Assembly: GCF_037975245.1 (NCBI RefSeq)
Contig: NC_092561.1
Span: 7,482,001 to 7,546,000, forward strand
Origin: Apostichopus japonicus
Lineage: Eukaryota > Echinodermata > Holothuroidea > Aspidochirotida > Stichopodidae
DNA length: 64,000 bases
Direction: 5' to 3'
Positions 11,827 to 26,800 of the stretch are shown here, in pieces. The translations under genes and the position numbers were made by a program. The notes under the pieces were generated by a model. That model saw only the letters and a list, made by a program, of their open reading frames with translations. It had not been told where the DNA came from and made no database searches. Within the stretch, counting starts at the first letter, position 1. Every line of letters begins with the position of its first letter.

Positions 11827-14800
11827 GTAAGTTAACGTTCATGATTTCTGTTGAATAAATATATATATTTTTTCTTATAGTTTTACTGGTTCAATAGTAC
11901 CAAATCCGTTCATTCAGATCAGTATGCATATATATTGTTTTATAATTCATTCTTTCTTCGGGTGATATATAGACGACTTGAGGGTAAACTCAATATCCCC
12001 CTCCCCTCCCCTTCCCATTATGATCTCTGGCAAACATATTGTAGCGCCACCGACGTCGGTGGTGTGTATCCGGAAGCTTCGCGTCGAAGGGAGGGGGTGA
12101 AAGGAGGGGACGCGGAAAGGGGGAAACAGGCAAAGGCTTGTACAACAGCAAAACATCAAAGACAAAACACTGGAGAGGATATTGGAGGATATATATAAAG
12201 TTTCATAATATAATTGAACTAATCTAAATACTGTACATAGGCCTATTTACACATTACCTAGGAGATGGACATTCCTTACACTGCACATGCAGGGGTCGGG
12301 CATTGGACATGTGTCGGGCACTGCACATGGGTCGGGCATTGCACATGAGGTTGTGTTAAAACAGCTGACAGATATAGTTTCACCTGTCTGAACCGCGACC
12401 AACGGGGATCGACTCTCGACTCCCTACGTACGTTGTGCCTGTCTAAATAAGCATGTATAACCTCCCATATACATGTACAGGCTACACAGTATACGTACCC
12501 TATAAATAGATACGTTGTCTCTACGAGCTGTACGGCAGGTAAACAGGTAGTTTACGTAAATAATCTATCGAAAAACCAGGCGATTTTCGCTTTTATCCCG
12601 AAGAAAATGAAGTTGGTCCTTACATGAGCAAAGGCCCTTATCAAAGTTGATCTGAAATTGGCAGAGCTCAGAAAACATGTAGTTACACTATTCCTACTTG
12701 TTACTTTTCTAAGGCGAAACTGGTTTATACTTGGACAGGCTTTAGGAAAAAAAAGTTACCCGAACGAAATAAGAACGACATGTTATGCGTGGTTTAACAT
12801 CTATATCGAATATAGTTTCATACAAAGCAATGGATATACATTCAGCTACAATATTCAATGTCCCAAATTACAGTGGGTACGCCCCCCCCCCCCCCCCCGT
12901 TTAAGAAAGAACGAAGAAGTAGCCATTGTGCTTGTCAATAATAGGAAGTCACATTTTCATGTAAAAAAGTGTCCTTTTGTTTTATAACTATATATATTTA
13001 AAAGTGCATTTTGTTGGAAATTTAAACAAAAAATTGTACATTGGAAAGCCCTGTTGTTGAAAATCAAAGGAAATTGTGTAATTGAAAAGTGTCCTTTTTG
13101 TAGAAGAACAATAAAAATAGCGCTTTTAGTAATTAAAAGTTCTGTACCCCTTTCCCACTTTTGTATTAAACAAACAATTGCACGTTTGTTATATAAAATG
13201 CCCCTTCAGTTGAAAATTTAAAAAAGTGTTATTAAGAAAGTCCCTGTTGTTTAAAAAATGAAGAAAAAGGCCCGAAGAAAATCAGTCAAATACAGGAATT
13301 ACGGACGTAACCATGTTATCGACAAGTTTTGAAGTAGCTTATATATGGTCTTCCTCGTAAAATCAAAGTCACATGTCCGACTGCCCCTCGAAGTCTCTGC
13401 GACCCCTCCCTCCCCCCGCTTGCCCCGTCGATCTAACCCCCTTTTGCCGCCACTGATTTACTTCTTTAACTTTCGATACTAAAGTGACTTCTATACGTTT
13501 TCACTCCCATAGCGGATACGTGATTATTGCATCAGAACATATGTCGACGAATTCAAATGCAACTGTCTGTATCGACTTGGTCGAACTTCGGGCTGAGGTA
13601 ACGTTGCAACTATTAGACGCATCGCGCACTCGCTTTCCACCTTTGGCCGAGGTTAGAACTAATGGGAGGGTTCGTCGGAAGACGTGCCTTGACTTGCAGG
13701 TCAGTATCTATTGATTCGGTTTGAAATTCAGAAGTAATTAATAAACGTTATTGAGGAAAAGTATATTTTTATAAGAACTGCATTTGGCTACAAATACGCA
13801 GTATTTTAAATTTGCGTGGGATGAATGCAGTATTGGGAATAACTTTTTAGTTGTTAATGGTGTTATTGTTTGGGCGGACAACACATCTTGGGGGGGGGGG
13901 GGTATACAATTTCAACTGATGAAGAGAAAGGAGGTTTAAAAGGCAAGTGTCTGGGTTATATTGAAGGATTATTATTATTTTTTTAGTTTTAGTGTAAGCA
14001 TGCCCAGAGTCAACTAAAGTAAAACTGTAAACAATGCAGTAAGTGAAACATGCATAAACAACTTGACATGATAACCACCATAGTTGTGTCATTTGTCAAA
14101 ACCAGATTAGTTATAGACCAATAATAACAAACAACATGGGCATATATGCCTATGTGTGCAACTCACCATCTGGTCAAGCCGAAGTGCAAGTGTGACTATG
14201 ATATATTATTGTTATTGTTATTAGAGTATTATGATTTGTGGTCCATCCTGCAGGTCGTATTTCCTTAACTCTTGTATATTGTGTTTTTCTCACAGAAGTG
14301 GTCTTTAAAGGTATTCTGTATAGGCCCCAACTTGCACGCTATAATTGCTAGATGTTTTCAAAAAGTTGCTCTCCTGGAGGTCTTTACTCTCCATTTTTTA
14401 AGGAACACACAAGATAACTGATTGTCCCAGTGAGGAAAATTTCCTCGAAGGTTGTAATAAAAACAGTTCAAGAACGTTGACCAAAGGTGAATATATTTGA
14501 ATATCTAGCATATTAGGGGCAAATACAGCATCCCTATTAAACGACAAATGTTCATCATTAAAATTGAATGGACATATATATATTATATATATAATGAAAA
14601 CCAACACCGATTATTAAAGGGCGTAATTTCTCAAATATAATGCAATACGTTTGAAAAAGTCTGCATATTAAACTTAATTTTGTGCTTAATACCATTCTTC
14701 AATAATAAAGAATTCAGGGCAAGACATTAGTCGCGATATGTCTTACTCCAAGAAACTCTGGAATATTCTTCAATTATTATTAGTTGTCGGTAAACTATTG

Positions 14801-17800
14801 GTGTGCAAATAGTCCCCTCTAACCTTGTATGTGAAACAGTGACGTGCACGAAATTTGGGATAGCGGGGGAATGGGGGAGGCGAGGGGGGGGGGGAGAGGG
14901 GAAAGTCCGACTTTACCGCCACTAGTTTTGTTAGGGACATTTCGTTTATGGACGTGTTGTAGGCAGATGAAAACTATATCGAGGAAAGAGGGTTATGGCT
15001 GTGGGGTTGCTGAATGCGACTCCCATGTAGAGGAGAGGAACTCTGCGCCCACCCCTCCCCCCCAAAAATGATACGTGAAATGGTTCTTTCCGCGATATAA
15101 TTAGAATGTAAAATAGGTCTACAATTAGGTCCAAGCGCAAGGTTTTGCTACATTTGAATTTTGAAGAAAAAACATCGCACGTCCGCCCCTCCCTTAACGG
15201 CGGAGGTGGTGGACAAGGGGAGGGGCTTGGCACGGCCACTCGCTTCCCTCACTTAACGCACGCCATTGTTGAGAACTTTTTCTGTGCCAAGAAACGTGAG
15301 ATTAGATAGTTACATGGTTTCAATTCAGTTGTGTACCTAAGGGAAACTGGCGCCCGAGTAGATGTGTTTGTAAATTCGCAACTGTAAATAACAAATGCTT
15401 CAAAACCATAATGTTTTCATAACATATTAATAATTTGTAGCTGTGTCATGCTATGTCACCGAACGAGACGGGTTATTTTATGGAGTTGTTCCATAAACAC
15501 TTTAGTGGGGGAAAGGTAAATTTGATTCGATTGAAAGGTTACACTTTTATTGGTCGGGTTGTAATGGAAATTCCGTGTTTACACCATGTAAACATTTTGA
15601 TAGCCTCGGAGGTCAACTTATCTTACGATCTGTTTTTTCTAGGTTCCACCGATGGAGGCCTCTACTCGCCTCACCTTACGGGCTTTGGTGGAAGGAAGAA
15701 CAGACGCAAGGAAATCGTTCAGTGAAACGAAAGAAGCCAGTATTCGAATGACTTTACCTGTCATTGAGACACACATACAAACCGACAAGCCGATCTATAA
15801 AGCTGCTCAAACAGGTAACGAGCGGAAATCAGGGAACTCCCTGCTGAAATCCTAGTAAATAACAACACAAGTGTTTCAATCGCTGCTGCCCGTATGGAAC
15901 GCCATGTTAACAAACCAGCTACACCCGGTTTCCCCGGTGTTTCCATTAACTAGTACATCTCAATCCTCATTGTGAAAATTCTAGTTATTCCTGATGGAAG
16001 AATTAAGAACAGCATTCTAAGTATCCTGGTCAAATTTGCTATTAGTTAATAAATACCGTCTGCATGATCGCAATATTTAGTTGAAACGTTTTGTACGGAA
16101 AGTCATCATGCCTTTCAATCATAAGGTCCCCGGTTCGAGTCACTCCAAGATTAATGTTTGTCGTCCAGTTACAGAGTTGTTGACAATTAACAATTCATAA
16201 TCATGGACGTTAAATATGAATGTGACAGACTGACTTCGGTCAGCTTGCGGCTTTGATAAGCCAATTAGGCTTCTTCGCGAGTTCCTGCTTGCAGGAGGAT
16301 CTAATATAAATACATACATACATATTGAAGCAAAACCGGATGTGACGTCATAGAAGCACACTGTCAACTTCGTTTTATTTTTTTCGTTCAAAATGTATAA
16401 TGTTATAATTGGAGCCATTGGGCGAAGCCCTATCTAATATAGAGATAACGAATAAATAAAGTTAGAAACAACAATAGCTCCTTTTGGCGGTCGATGCACA
16501 TTTCATATATCACACTTGCTTGTTTCAAGTTACCTATATGGCACACACTGTGACATCAATTCTCACATCAATGTAACAAAAACGTTCTATAGAAGTTGCC
16601 TCCAAACTGACCACAGGATCGTTGGTTGTATGTATGCAACTTCTATTCGGTCAAAGTTAGTATTCCCCATGGACTAATTTTTACCCTCTTGGAATACGAA
16701 AACTGCTTTGAAAAGTTTGATCAATTTTATCATGGTAATCATCAGTTTTGATTCAGTAGTACTGAAGTGCCACTTAGTCTACAATCGTTTGATATTAATA
16801 GAACTTTCAAAATAATGTATGTAACAGTGCACTGCGTAGGCTACCATTCTTTATAACCAGTAATCAGTATATAAAACAAGAAATCAAGTTAGTTCTGGTG
16901 TCAGTTAAAGAAAATTTGCATCCGCCAAAAACGGTTATTAGTATGTTGGGTACAATAATCCAAATTGGCATACTGAAGTGACAGTTCTGCAGAACTGTTT
17001 TTAGTTATCATCGTTGTTGTTTTATTGCTTGATTGTAGAAGATGACAAAGTAACTTAATGAAGGTGTAAACACTAGGTGATATAAGGCCTCTTTAGAAAT
17101 TCGTGGGTGAAACAGGGAGAATCCGAAGCATTATGCCGGGAAGAATTATGGTAATGTTGGGAGTGGTAAGAAGGTTGGTAATTTTCCAATTCATGCAATA
17201 CCGTTCTATATAGTATCAGCCATTCGAAATCCAATATAAAATCCTTTTGGCGTTCCACGTTCATAAGTCAAAACGAGGGTGGGGGGGGGGCAAAAAGCAC
17301 GGCACACAAACACACACGGAATTAATACACGCTGTGATTGAATAGTGGCTACACAAGACCGTTCAAGTGAACTTTTTATAGTATGTACAGTATATATGCA
17401 TGTTAGATCCTCCTGCAAGCGGGAACTCGCGAATCGTTTGCTTATCAAAGCCTCAAGCTGACCGAAGTCAGTCTCTTAGATTCATATTTAACGTCCATGA
17501 TTATGAATTGTCAATTACTCTTTAACTGGACGACGCCTACATTAATCTTAGAGTGACTCGAACCCAGGACCTTATAATTGAAAGGCCCCGTACTGTTGAA
17601 CTTCGGAAACATAGTGGCAGGGTCATATTTATGTCACTTCTGAGTGGCTCGACACAAGCGCTTTTTTAGCTCAGCGATGGCCCACTACCCAGTGATCAGC
17701 CTAGATTAGGCTGTTTCAGGTCGCATAGCGTTATCCTATGACAGTATAAGTATGAGCCTTTGTCTTAATATCAGTCATAGATGCCTTAATTAGCAGGTAC

Positions 17801-20800
17801 TACTAGTCGTAGTAGTAACACTAGTTATGCTGGCGTAATTGCTCGACTAGACCGAATGTGAGGTGAAAGCATGTTGCCTAACTTTCCATTCGCTCAAGTC
17901 AAGTTTGGTAATGGTAAAATGATTGAGAAGTCTTGCTCTACGTCATAATGCCAATTATATATTATATATGAGCTGTATAAGCCAACACTTAGTTAACCTA
18001 ATTAATTAGGGCCTAGCCTAGGTCATAACTTATAAGTCTTATATGAGCACAAAGCCTTAGTTTTTGACACATTTAACCTAGCCATAACATTTTAACTGCA
18101 TGTAGCCAAAAAAAAGAAGCGATGTTCCATGTAAATACTGTTTGGCAAAGAGATAAATATCTAGATAGACCAAGGCTGGCCTATAGGGTTCTTACAATTT
18201 CAAGCTAATTACAGTAATCAATTTGCCATAAGATGTTTTGCAACATTTGGTGGCCATGCATGGCTGTTCACTGTCCCACATCAGAAGTTGGCTACTTCAT
18301 TTATTATTGGGAAGTTAAAAAAATAAAATATGCAGAGAAGATGTTGATTTTCCAGCCAATGCATTTAGTTTTCATGGAGAAGTGGTAATAAGAAAAATGT
18401 GATGCTAATTGATTTGTTAAATACAAGTGCTTCTTTAGCCTTGGGAATCACCTGCATATGTAGCTTGAACCATGTTATATAAATCTCACATCCATAGCAG
18501 TAAATTAATTGTCTACCATCTTTCATACATTCAGTTTAGTTATTTTGTGTAGGATATTAACTAGTACATCAATCTTAATTTTGTTTCTTTTCTTCTTCTA
18601 CAGTACGTATTCGGGTCCTAAGTCTTACATACCCGTCCATGAAACCATACACTGAACCAGTAAGTCATTTGATTTATTATTCATTCAATAATTACATTTC
18701 TATTTGTTTTGCTGTCGCACTGTTTGTGTCACTGCACCATGAGCGTCTCTTTTGACGGGTACCGGCGCATTATAAATGTCCATTATTATTATTATTATTA
18801 TTATTATTATAAATTCAGGGTTACATATCTGCTTGATTACCAGCTATTTGTTACCTTCTATTCATTCAATAAAATAACCCTTACATCATACATAAGATGA
18901 AATATTCTTTTTTGTGTTTGGTGTGACTGATATGGCCTCAGTTTCATGCAGTTTCCTGGATATACCATAAGAAGGATAAATCAGTGCTCATTCACTTAGT
19001 AAGATGCACTTATATCACTTCACTGTTTTTGCACATCCTTGAAAATTCTTCATATTTTGCGGGGAATAATTAAATGTAGTATCGCTTTGAAAAATGCTAT
19101 ACAAAATGTGCAAAATGTTTTACAAGTGTGAAGATGTATAGCAGTTTTTGCACACAAGAACCAGAGTATTTTATAAGCAACAAAACTCAGAGCTTTCAAA
19201 ATCTGCTACAAAAATTTGGAACGCTAATTAAATCATTCCCTGTTTTGTAAATCATTAAATGATCTGCAGACCAGCCTATAGTTGGCTAATGCACTAAATT
19301 TGATTCACATAATATTTGTAACATGATCACGGAACACAATATATTCATAATTTGGTTGACTTCTTTTCCAGTACAACGAAATTTACATCACCTCACCAGA
19401 CAATATCCGAGTGAGACAATGGAGAAATGTAGTTACAATGGAAGGAATGGTGGACTTAGCAATGCAATTATCAGGAGAACCGGTGCTAGGAAATTGGACC
19501 ATACATGTCATTCTTGATGGAAGGAGAACAACACAGACATTTGAAATTCATGAATACGGTAACTTTCTCAGAGTACTTCCATTCCTTGTTTCATCATTAA
19601 ATAACTAATATTATTCATAATGAAGAAGTTAATGGGGGAGTTGTGGTCAAGTGGTTAAGGCAGTGGACTTGCGATCTAAGGAATACAGGTTCGAGCCCTG
19701 GCCAGATCACTGCGTTGTGCCGATCCTTGCAGGCAATTATAGGCACTTTATCTCCATTGCCTGGTTGCGCTTATGCCCTATGGGTTTCTGTTATGTAAGA
19801 AGAAGAAGGCTATTACCGGTGCTGTGACAGAAGGCTGGATAAAGGCGGTGGCATTTGAAGCAATGAGGCTTAGCAATATGGGAGGTGCGGGGTTCGATAC
19901 CCGCAGGGTCAAAGTAAGGTGGGTGTTTCATCCAAGAGCAATCTGAAAGGACTTTCAAATGGAAAAGATTCCATTATTTGAGATAAATTGTTGAATTGGA
20001 AGCCACCCGACATGACAGTTGTAATCCATAAGCTCTTACAGGCTTTTACCACTTTCATTGGTTGCTTAAGCATCATAAACATAACTGCCTGATTATTATT
20101 CTCATTAATATTATATAAACAGAATCACCTAGAAATAGTTGCAGAGGTGTAACAGTTTATCATCAGAAATGTTTTTTTATTGATTAAAGAAAGCTTAGGT
20201 CACTACATTAAACAAGTTTAACTATCTTAGTTTTAATATACATTGCAGAAATAGTTTCCTAATGAAGAAGTACCTTTGTATACCCACAGCTTACAAGTAA
20301 TGTTTGGACTATAATTAGCTGACTACCTGTTCTGGTTTTTGCATTCTGTATTCAGGCTATCTATGTAAATGGATGCAAGGGCGGCGGAACCGGGGGGGGG
20401 GCACAGGGGGCAAGTGCCCCCCACTTTTCCTCAGGTTAAAAATTTGCCCTATATCTACATAAAAATTGAGGTGTCTCAAGTTAGAAATTAGAGGCCAGGG
20501 AACCAGAATGAACACTCGGGGAGGGCCGTTTCCGGCCATCTAAGTTTGTAAAACCGAAAAATTTCTTGGGCGCTCCGCGCCAACCAATGGTGGCGCTCCG
20601 CTCAGATAGTCGTGCATACAACTTTGCAAATCCCGGCTACGCCCCTGACTTTTCATGAATTTTTGTTGGTCGAACTCAAAGCTATTTCGAATGGAAAAAA
20701 AAAATGTTAAGATTTTATCAAGAAATAAACTCTAATTCATATGATTCCTATACAGCATGTTTTTACCTCATTTTGTCTCAAAAGAAAACTTGTTCCTTGT

Positions 20801-23800
20801 TTCCCAATTTGCCCATTGGATATTGCAGTGCTATATGCATTTTCCTTGAGGGGGGGGGGGGGGCGGACGTTGATGGAGTGATGTGTATATCCAAATAAGA
20901 TAATACAATAAGAGTTATAATTGGTACTAAATATAATGCTGCATCAGTCCAATCGAATTTATGCAAAGTGCCCTTTGATGATGGTGCCACCCCCCCCCAG
21001 AATGAAAGTGCTTCCGCCGCCCTTGAATGGATGAATAAAGAAAAACTTACTTGGACATATAGCATTTTTTATTCCTAATTAAGATTAACATAATGGTAGT
21101 ATTTTTTAAAACTTATCTTCGATGAAGGTATTTTCTTAAATTCTTCTTGGTCTTTTTGCCAGTTTCTTTCAACTTTTTAATTAACGTTGATCTCTTTCGT
21201 TTCTTTCTTTTCACTAGTTTTGCCCAAATTTGATGTCCTCATTACCCCTCCTTCCTATATTTTTGCTCTCGATAGAACAGTAGAATTTTCTGTCTGCGGA
21301 TTGTAAGTATCCATGAAATTTCTCCCTATTGACTGTCGGATATTGCAGTACATATTTTTTAGATCACTGCCAAGTTGAAGCAGAAAGAAAATGAAATAAA
21401 AAACTGGAATTAGATTAGCAATAGATTGTCATGAGTTTTAGTTGTATGAGACTGTCAAATTGTGCTTTTTTATGTTGAATTATGAATGCATAAATTCATT
21501 ACCACAATGTAAACATTCCAGTCTTCCCACAATGCACCACTTCCTGTAATAATGTTGTATGATGTGGTTGAGAGGAGGATTAAGAAGTTCTACAGTGTTC
21601 AGCATGCTCGTCCATGTTCCCTATTTGTTACCTAGTTAGGCCAATCCACCAAATATTCTCCACAGAAAAAGCAGATATTTCCTTTGAGATTTCAGATTTG
21701 AGATTTCATTTAAACCTCGGAAGCAAATTATGACAGAGAGAAGTGAGACTGAGGTCTGCCAAAAAGGAAAACAAATTTCATAAGCAAAAATATCAATAAT
21801 TTGACTAATTTCAACATGCATGATGAAGTTTGAAGATCTTTCAGTTACCTGTTTTTTTCTTCAAATGCTAATTGTTTAGCAGAGCTCTGTGTTATAGCTC
21901 AGATTTGGTTACAGTATAAGTTTATGTTCCCAAAATGTGAAATAATTATGTCGGCATTAGGATGACTATCTCCGTCCAAGCTTTTCCTTTTATTTCAAAT
22001 CGACATTCTTGTCTAGTACTGTTTTCTCTTTGAGGGAAATTATCTGTCTACTTTCTTATCATTTTAATTAACACAAGACAGAGATTGGATACCTGACATA
22101 AATTAAAAAAGTGTATTATGCTTTCCACGATTGGGGATGTTGTTTATTATTCTTTGTTTCAAATCTTCAAAGGTATACCTACGGCCAGCCGGTTAGAGGT
22201 TCTATTGCTGTAAATGTATCATTGGGAAGGACAGAAATCCCACAAGCGTTTTCTGTAGAGGTAAAGACTTCCGCTAAGAAAAAAAAAGACCTGGCAATCA
22301 TATAAACTTACTTCATCACAATAAATACAAAGCTCTGAGCTTGCATTAACTTCTAAAGTATTTGTATTTCATTTGGATATGGGCCGTAATCATCCTAATC
22401 ATCCCCTCCAAAGAGGTTTACCAAAGCCCCCCCTTACCCCCAGAAAAATCCATGGAGTTTAATCCTGCTGTTTCAATTAAGCAAAGTATGAAGTTGTATA
22501 TCCACAAATGTTGATGTGGTCCTTTGAACACCAGTCCACAACCCCCTTCCCAACCCCCCCCCCCCAGCCCCACTTCCTCCAGAAACTTGAATGCAGTGTT
22601 TGTAGACTAATCTGAAACATCTTTGACATTTTACAATACAAATTCTGACAGTAATATTGATTATCGCATTTTTCTGTTTTTGATCAGGATACTGGGGACG
22701 ATGGTTGTCATACTTTCGATTTTCCCCGGAGACATCTTGGGAGGGTTAATTCTATCCAGAGCAGGTATCTAATATTGGATGTTGAGTTCACAGAGATTGT
22801 GACTGGTATGTTCATCATGTAATAAATTAAGACCAACTACAGGGCAGTTGATGTGTTATTAAAAATAACAATACAAACTTAAATAAAATATAAAGCAATG
22901 TTAGAATATGCACAATGACTTCATTCATTTTTTTATATGAAAACAATCTAGATGCCATATGTATACTCAAGTTACGACTATCATAATACTTTAAAAACAT
23001 AAAATCAAGTTTTGTCACCTATACAAGACCAAACTAGATTAAAAAATATAATTGAATAAAACAATGAATTCATTAATTTTATTTAGCAAGAAACAGAGTC
23101 TAGATGCCTGAATCAGTATTAACCTTTACTGATGTTACTTTTAATGTTTCTGGTTTGCTAAAAAAAAAGAAGAAAAAAAAAGGAGAAAAATTGTTCCACG
23201 AAGCAATGATATTTAATGCTGGTCATCATGAAACTAGGTACAATATCTATGTCTTTAGGTCTAATCTATTTATTAATATCTAATCGATGTGTTTATGTCT
23301 AATTTATGTGTTTAGGTCTAATATATACGTATTAATCTATGTATTTAGGTGTAATCTGTGTATTTAGGTGTAATCTATGTATTTAGGTCTAATCTATGTA
23401 TTTAGGTCTATCTATGTATTAAGGTCAAGACTATGACACCTCTAATAGGAAAACTACTTGACATAGATCTACAAACAGTATTCATATTATGAAATAAAGA
23501 TTTTCACTTCACACAACTTTTGTTTTAACAATTTAAACATTTCTTTACATGGCATATTGATCATTTTGCATAGGTATCGCCAGAACAGAGACTCATGGAT
23601 CAACAGAAATAACAAAGATACCTTTGACCCTTGACACTGTCGGTCGTAATGGGTTCAAACCAGGCTTACCTTACAGATTTCAAGTTAGTTACATGAACAT
23701 TGTATTTTGAAAGTTCACAAACATGTCAGTGGTTAGTAACATCAGTGGGATTGCTAATGCTTTAATAACATCAGTGGGATTGCTAATGCTTTAATAACAT

Positions 23801-26800
23801 CAGTGGGATTGCTAATGTTTTAGTAACATCAGTGGGATTGCTAATGGTTAAGTAACATCAGTGGGATTCCTAATGGTTTAATAACATCTGTGTGATTTCT
23901 AATGTTTTTAGTAACATTGGTGGGATCGCTAATTGTTTAACAACATTAGTGGGATTGCTAATGGTTTAGTAACATCAGTGGGATTGCTAATGCTTTAATA
24001 ACATCAGTGGGATTGCTAATGAATTAGTAACATTAGTGGCATTGCTAATGGTTTAACAACATTAGTGGGATTGCTAATGTTTTAGTAACATCAGTGGGAT
24101 TGCTAATGGTTTAATAACATCAGTGGGATTGCTAATGTTTTTAGTAAAATTAGTGGGATTGCTAATGGTTTTTATAACATCAGTGGGATTGTTAGTAGTT
24201 AAGTAACATCAATGGGTTTGCTAATGGTTTAATAACATCAGTGGGATTGTTAGTAGTTAAGTGACATCAGTGGGATTGCTAATGTTTTAATAACATTAGT
24301 GGCATTGCTAATGTTTTAGTAACATCAGTGGGATTGCTAATTGTTTAATAACATGAGTGGCATTGCTAGTAGTTAAGAAACATCAGTGGGATTGCTAATG
24401 GTTTAATAACATTAGTGGGATTGCTAATGGTTTAGTAACATCAGTGGGATTGCTAATGGTTAAATATCATCAGTGGTATTGTTGATAGCTTACTAACATC
24501 ACTTGGATCCCTTAGTAAGAAAGAGTAGAAATGTGTACTGTAGGTTTGTATATGTCTGAGCTGAATAGATAAACATAAAATAGCATAAACATAAAATAGC
24601 ATAAATATAAAATAGCATTAACTTAAAATAACATAAACTTAATAGCAATAACTCAAAGGTATTATGCTTAAAACATTCCTCTGTAGTTACTTGTCAACCA
24701 TGATTTCACTCAGAAAAATGATGTCTACATTGTTTGTGTTTGACATAATAAGACACATCAATTAAAAAGTTAACCTAAATGTCATATGTTGACATTTTCC
24801 TGTTTGACAGATTTTGGCCAAATTACCCAATAGTCGACCAGCCAGTTTTGTATCTCTGACTGTGACAGCTATGAAATCAAAAGGAATGGGTGACTTCAGC
24901 TTTGAAGAGACCTACACCACTGATCAAGACGGAAAAGTAAATGCAGAGTTTAGAGCACCATTTGACCCATATATAACAGAATTGAAACTGGAGGTAAGAT
25001 AATATGGGTATAATATTACCACAGAAGTTGGGTTTGTAGCTAGGGCATGGATGGTCTTATATGACCATGGTAGTAGTTTAACAATGCGTATAATATTACT
25101 ACAGAAGTTGGGTTTGTAGCTAGGGCAAAGATAATCTTGTACGACCCTGGTAGTCTTTTACAATAATGCATATAATATTACTACAGAAGTTAGGTTTGTA
25201 GCTAGGGCAAAGATAATCTTGTACGACCTTGGAAGTTGTACAACAATACGTATAATATTACTATAGAAGTTGAGTTTGTAGCTAAGGCAAAGATAGTCTT
25301 GTAAGACCCTGGTAGTATTAGAACAATGCATATAATATTACTACAGAAGTTTGGTTTGTAGCTAGGGCAAAGATAATCTTGTACGACCCTGTAAGTTGTA
25401 CAACAATGCATATAATATTACTACAGAAGTTAGGTTTGTAGCTAGGGAAAAGATAATCTTGTACCACCTTGGAAGTTGTACAACAATGCGTATAATATTA
25501 CAGAAGTTAGGTTTGTAGCTGGGGAAAAGATAGTCTTTTAAGACCCTGGTAGTCTTAGAACAATGCATATAATATTACTACAGAAGTTTGGTTTGTAGCT
25601 AGGGCAAAGATAATCTTGTACGACCCTGTAAGTTGTACAACAATGCGTATAATATTACAGAAGTTTGGTTTGTAGCTAGGGCAAAGATAATCTTGTACGA
25701 CCCTGTAAGTTGTACAACAATGCGTATAATATTACAGAAGTTTGGTTTGTAGCTAGGGCAAAGATAATCTTGTACGACCCTGGTAGTCTTACAACAATGC
25801 ATATTATATTACTACAGAAGTTGGGTTTGTAGCTAGGGCAAAGATAATCTTGTACGACCCTGGTAGTCTTACAACAATGCGTATAATATTACTACAGAAG
25901 TTGGGTTTGTAGCTAGGGCAAAGATAATCTTGTGCGACCCTGGTAGTTGTACAACAACGCGTATAATATTACTACAGAAGTTTGGTTTGTAGCTAGGGCA
26001 AAGATAATCTTGTACGACCCTGGTAGTAGTACAAAAAATGTGCATTAGTCTTTATTACTGCATTTACTTATGTAAGTATAGATATATAAATAGCCATGAT
26101 AGAGCAGCACAGTATAGGGACATCCTGACCAAGACTCTAGGGCAAAGACTGTTCATTTTACAGGATAAGGCGTAAAAGTCAGACGATTATTGCATATTGA
26201 ACAAAATTAGGTGTAGCTGGAAGACCCAGACTGTCACATCTGCTGGAGGGATGACCTATGGCCTCTTTGCATTTAATTGTGAGGAATAGCTGTCCAACTT
26301 GGTTTATACTCTTAAATACCAACTGTGTTTGATCCTTTCCTTTTGAATTTATTATTTGTTTATTCACTGTTCCGCAGGTCACTTATCGTCATCCATATTC
26401 GCATATTCAACCTGTCCGCTCCAGCAAATATATTGATGCCTGGTATTCGCCCAGTGGCAGTTTCCTTGTTATAAGACCTTTGACCTCTGTTTACCCTGTG
26501 GATGAGAATCTTGATGTTGAGGTTGAGTTCACGATTCCAGAATCTGATGATGATACCATTCTGGAGTTTAGCTATATTGTAAGTGTCTTGCAAGGTCAAA
26601 CCCTTCCATGGTTTTGTGTGTAAGCTCCATCCGTTTTTGTTGGCTGGGTATGGGCTTTGTCGTATGAGTTGTTGTGTGAGCTCAGCTATCAGTTATTGTG
26701 TTGGCTATGACTAAGCTATTCTATGGAATGTTGTGTAAAAGTAAGTTGGCCTGACTTTTCGATCCTAGCAGGATCTGAACGCCTTCATTTAGCCTTTGAA

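Noticed and set aside
12658-12987. 109-codon frame in intron 1
   Set aside because: Runs through a 16-C homopolymer, with no domain and no splice context.
19631-19705. Functional tRNA gene (and similar at 19.85, 31.0 and 48.1 kb)
   Set aside because: A and B boxes exist, but anticodon arm and 3' acceptor pairing are poor and the sequence continues into SINE bodies present in several copies.
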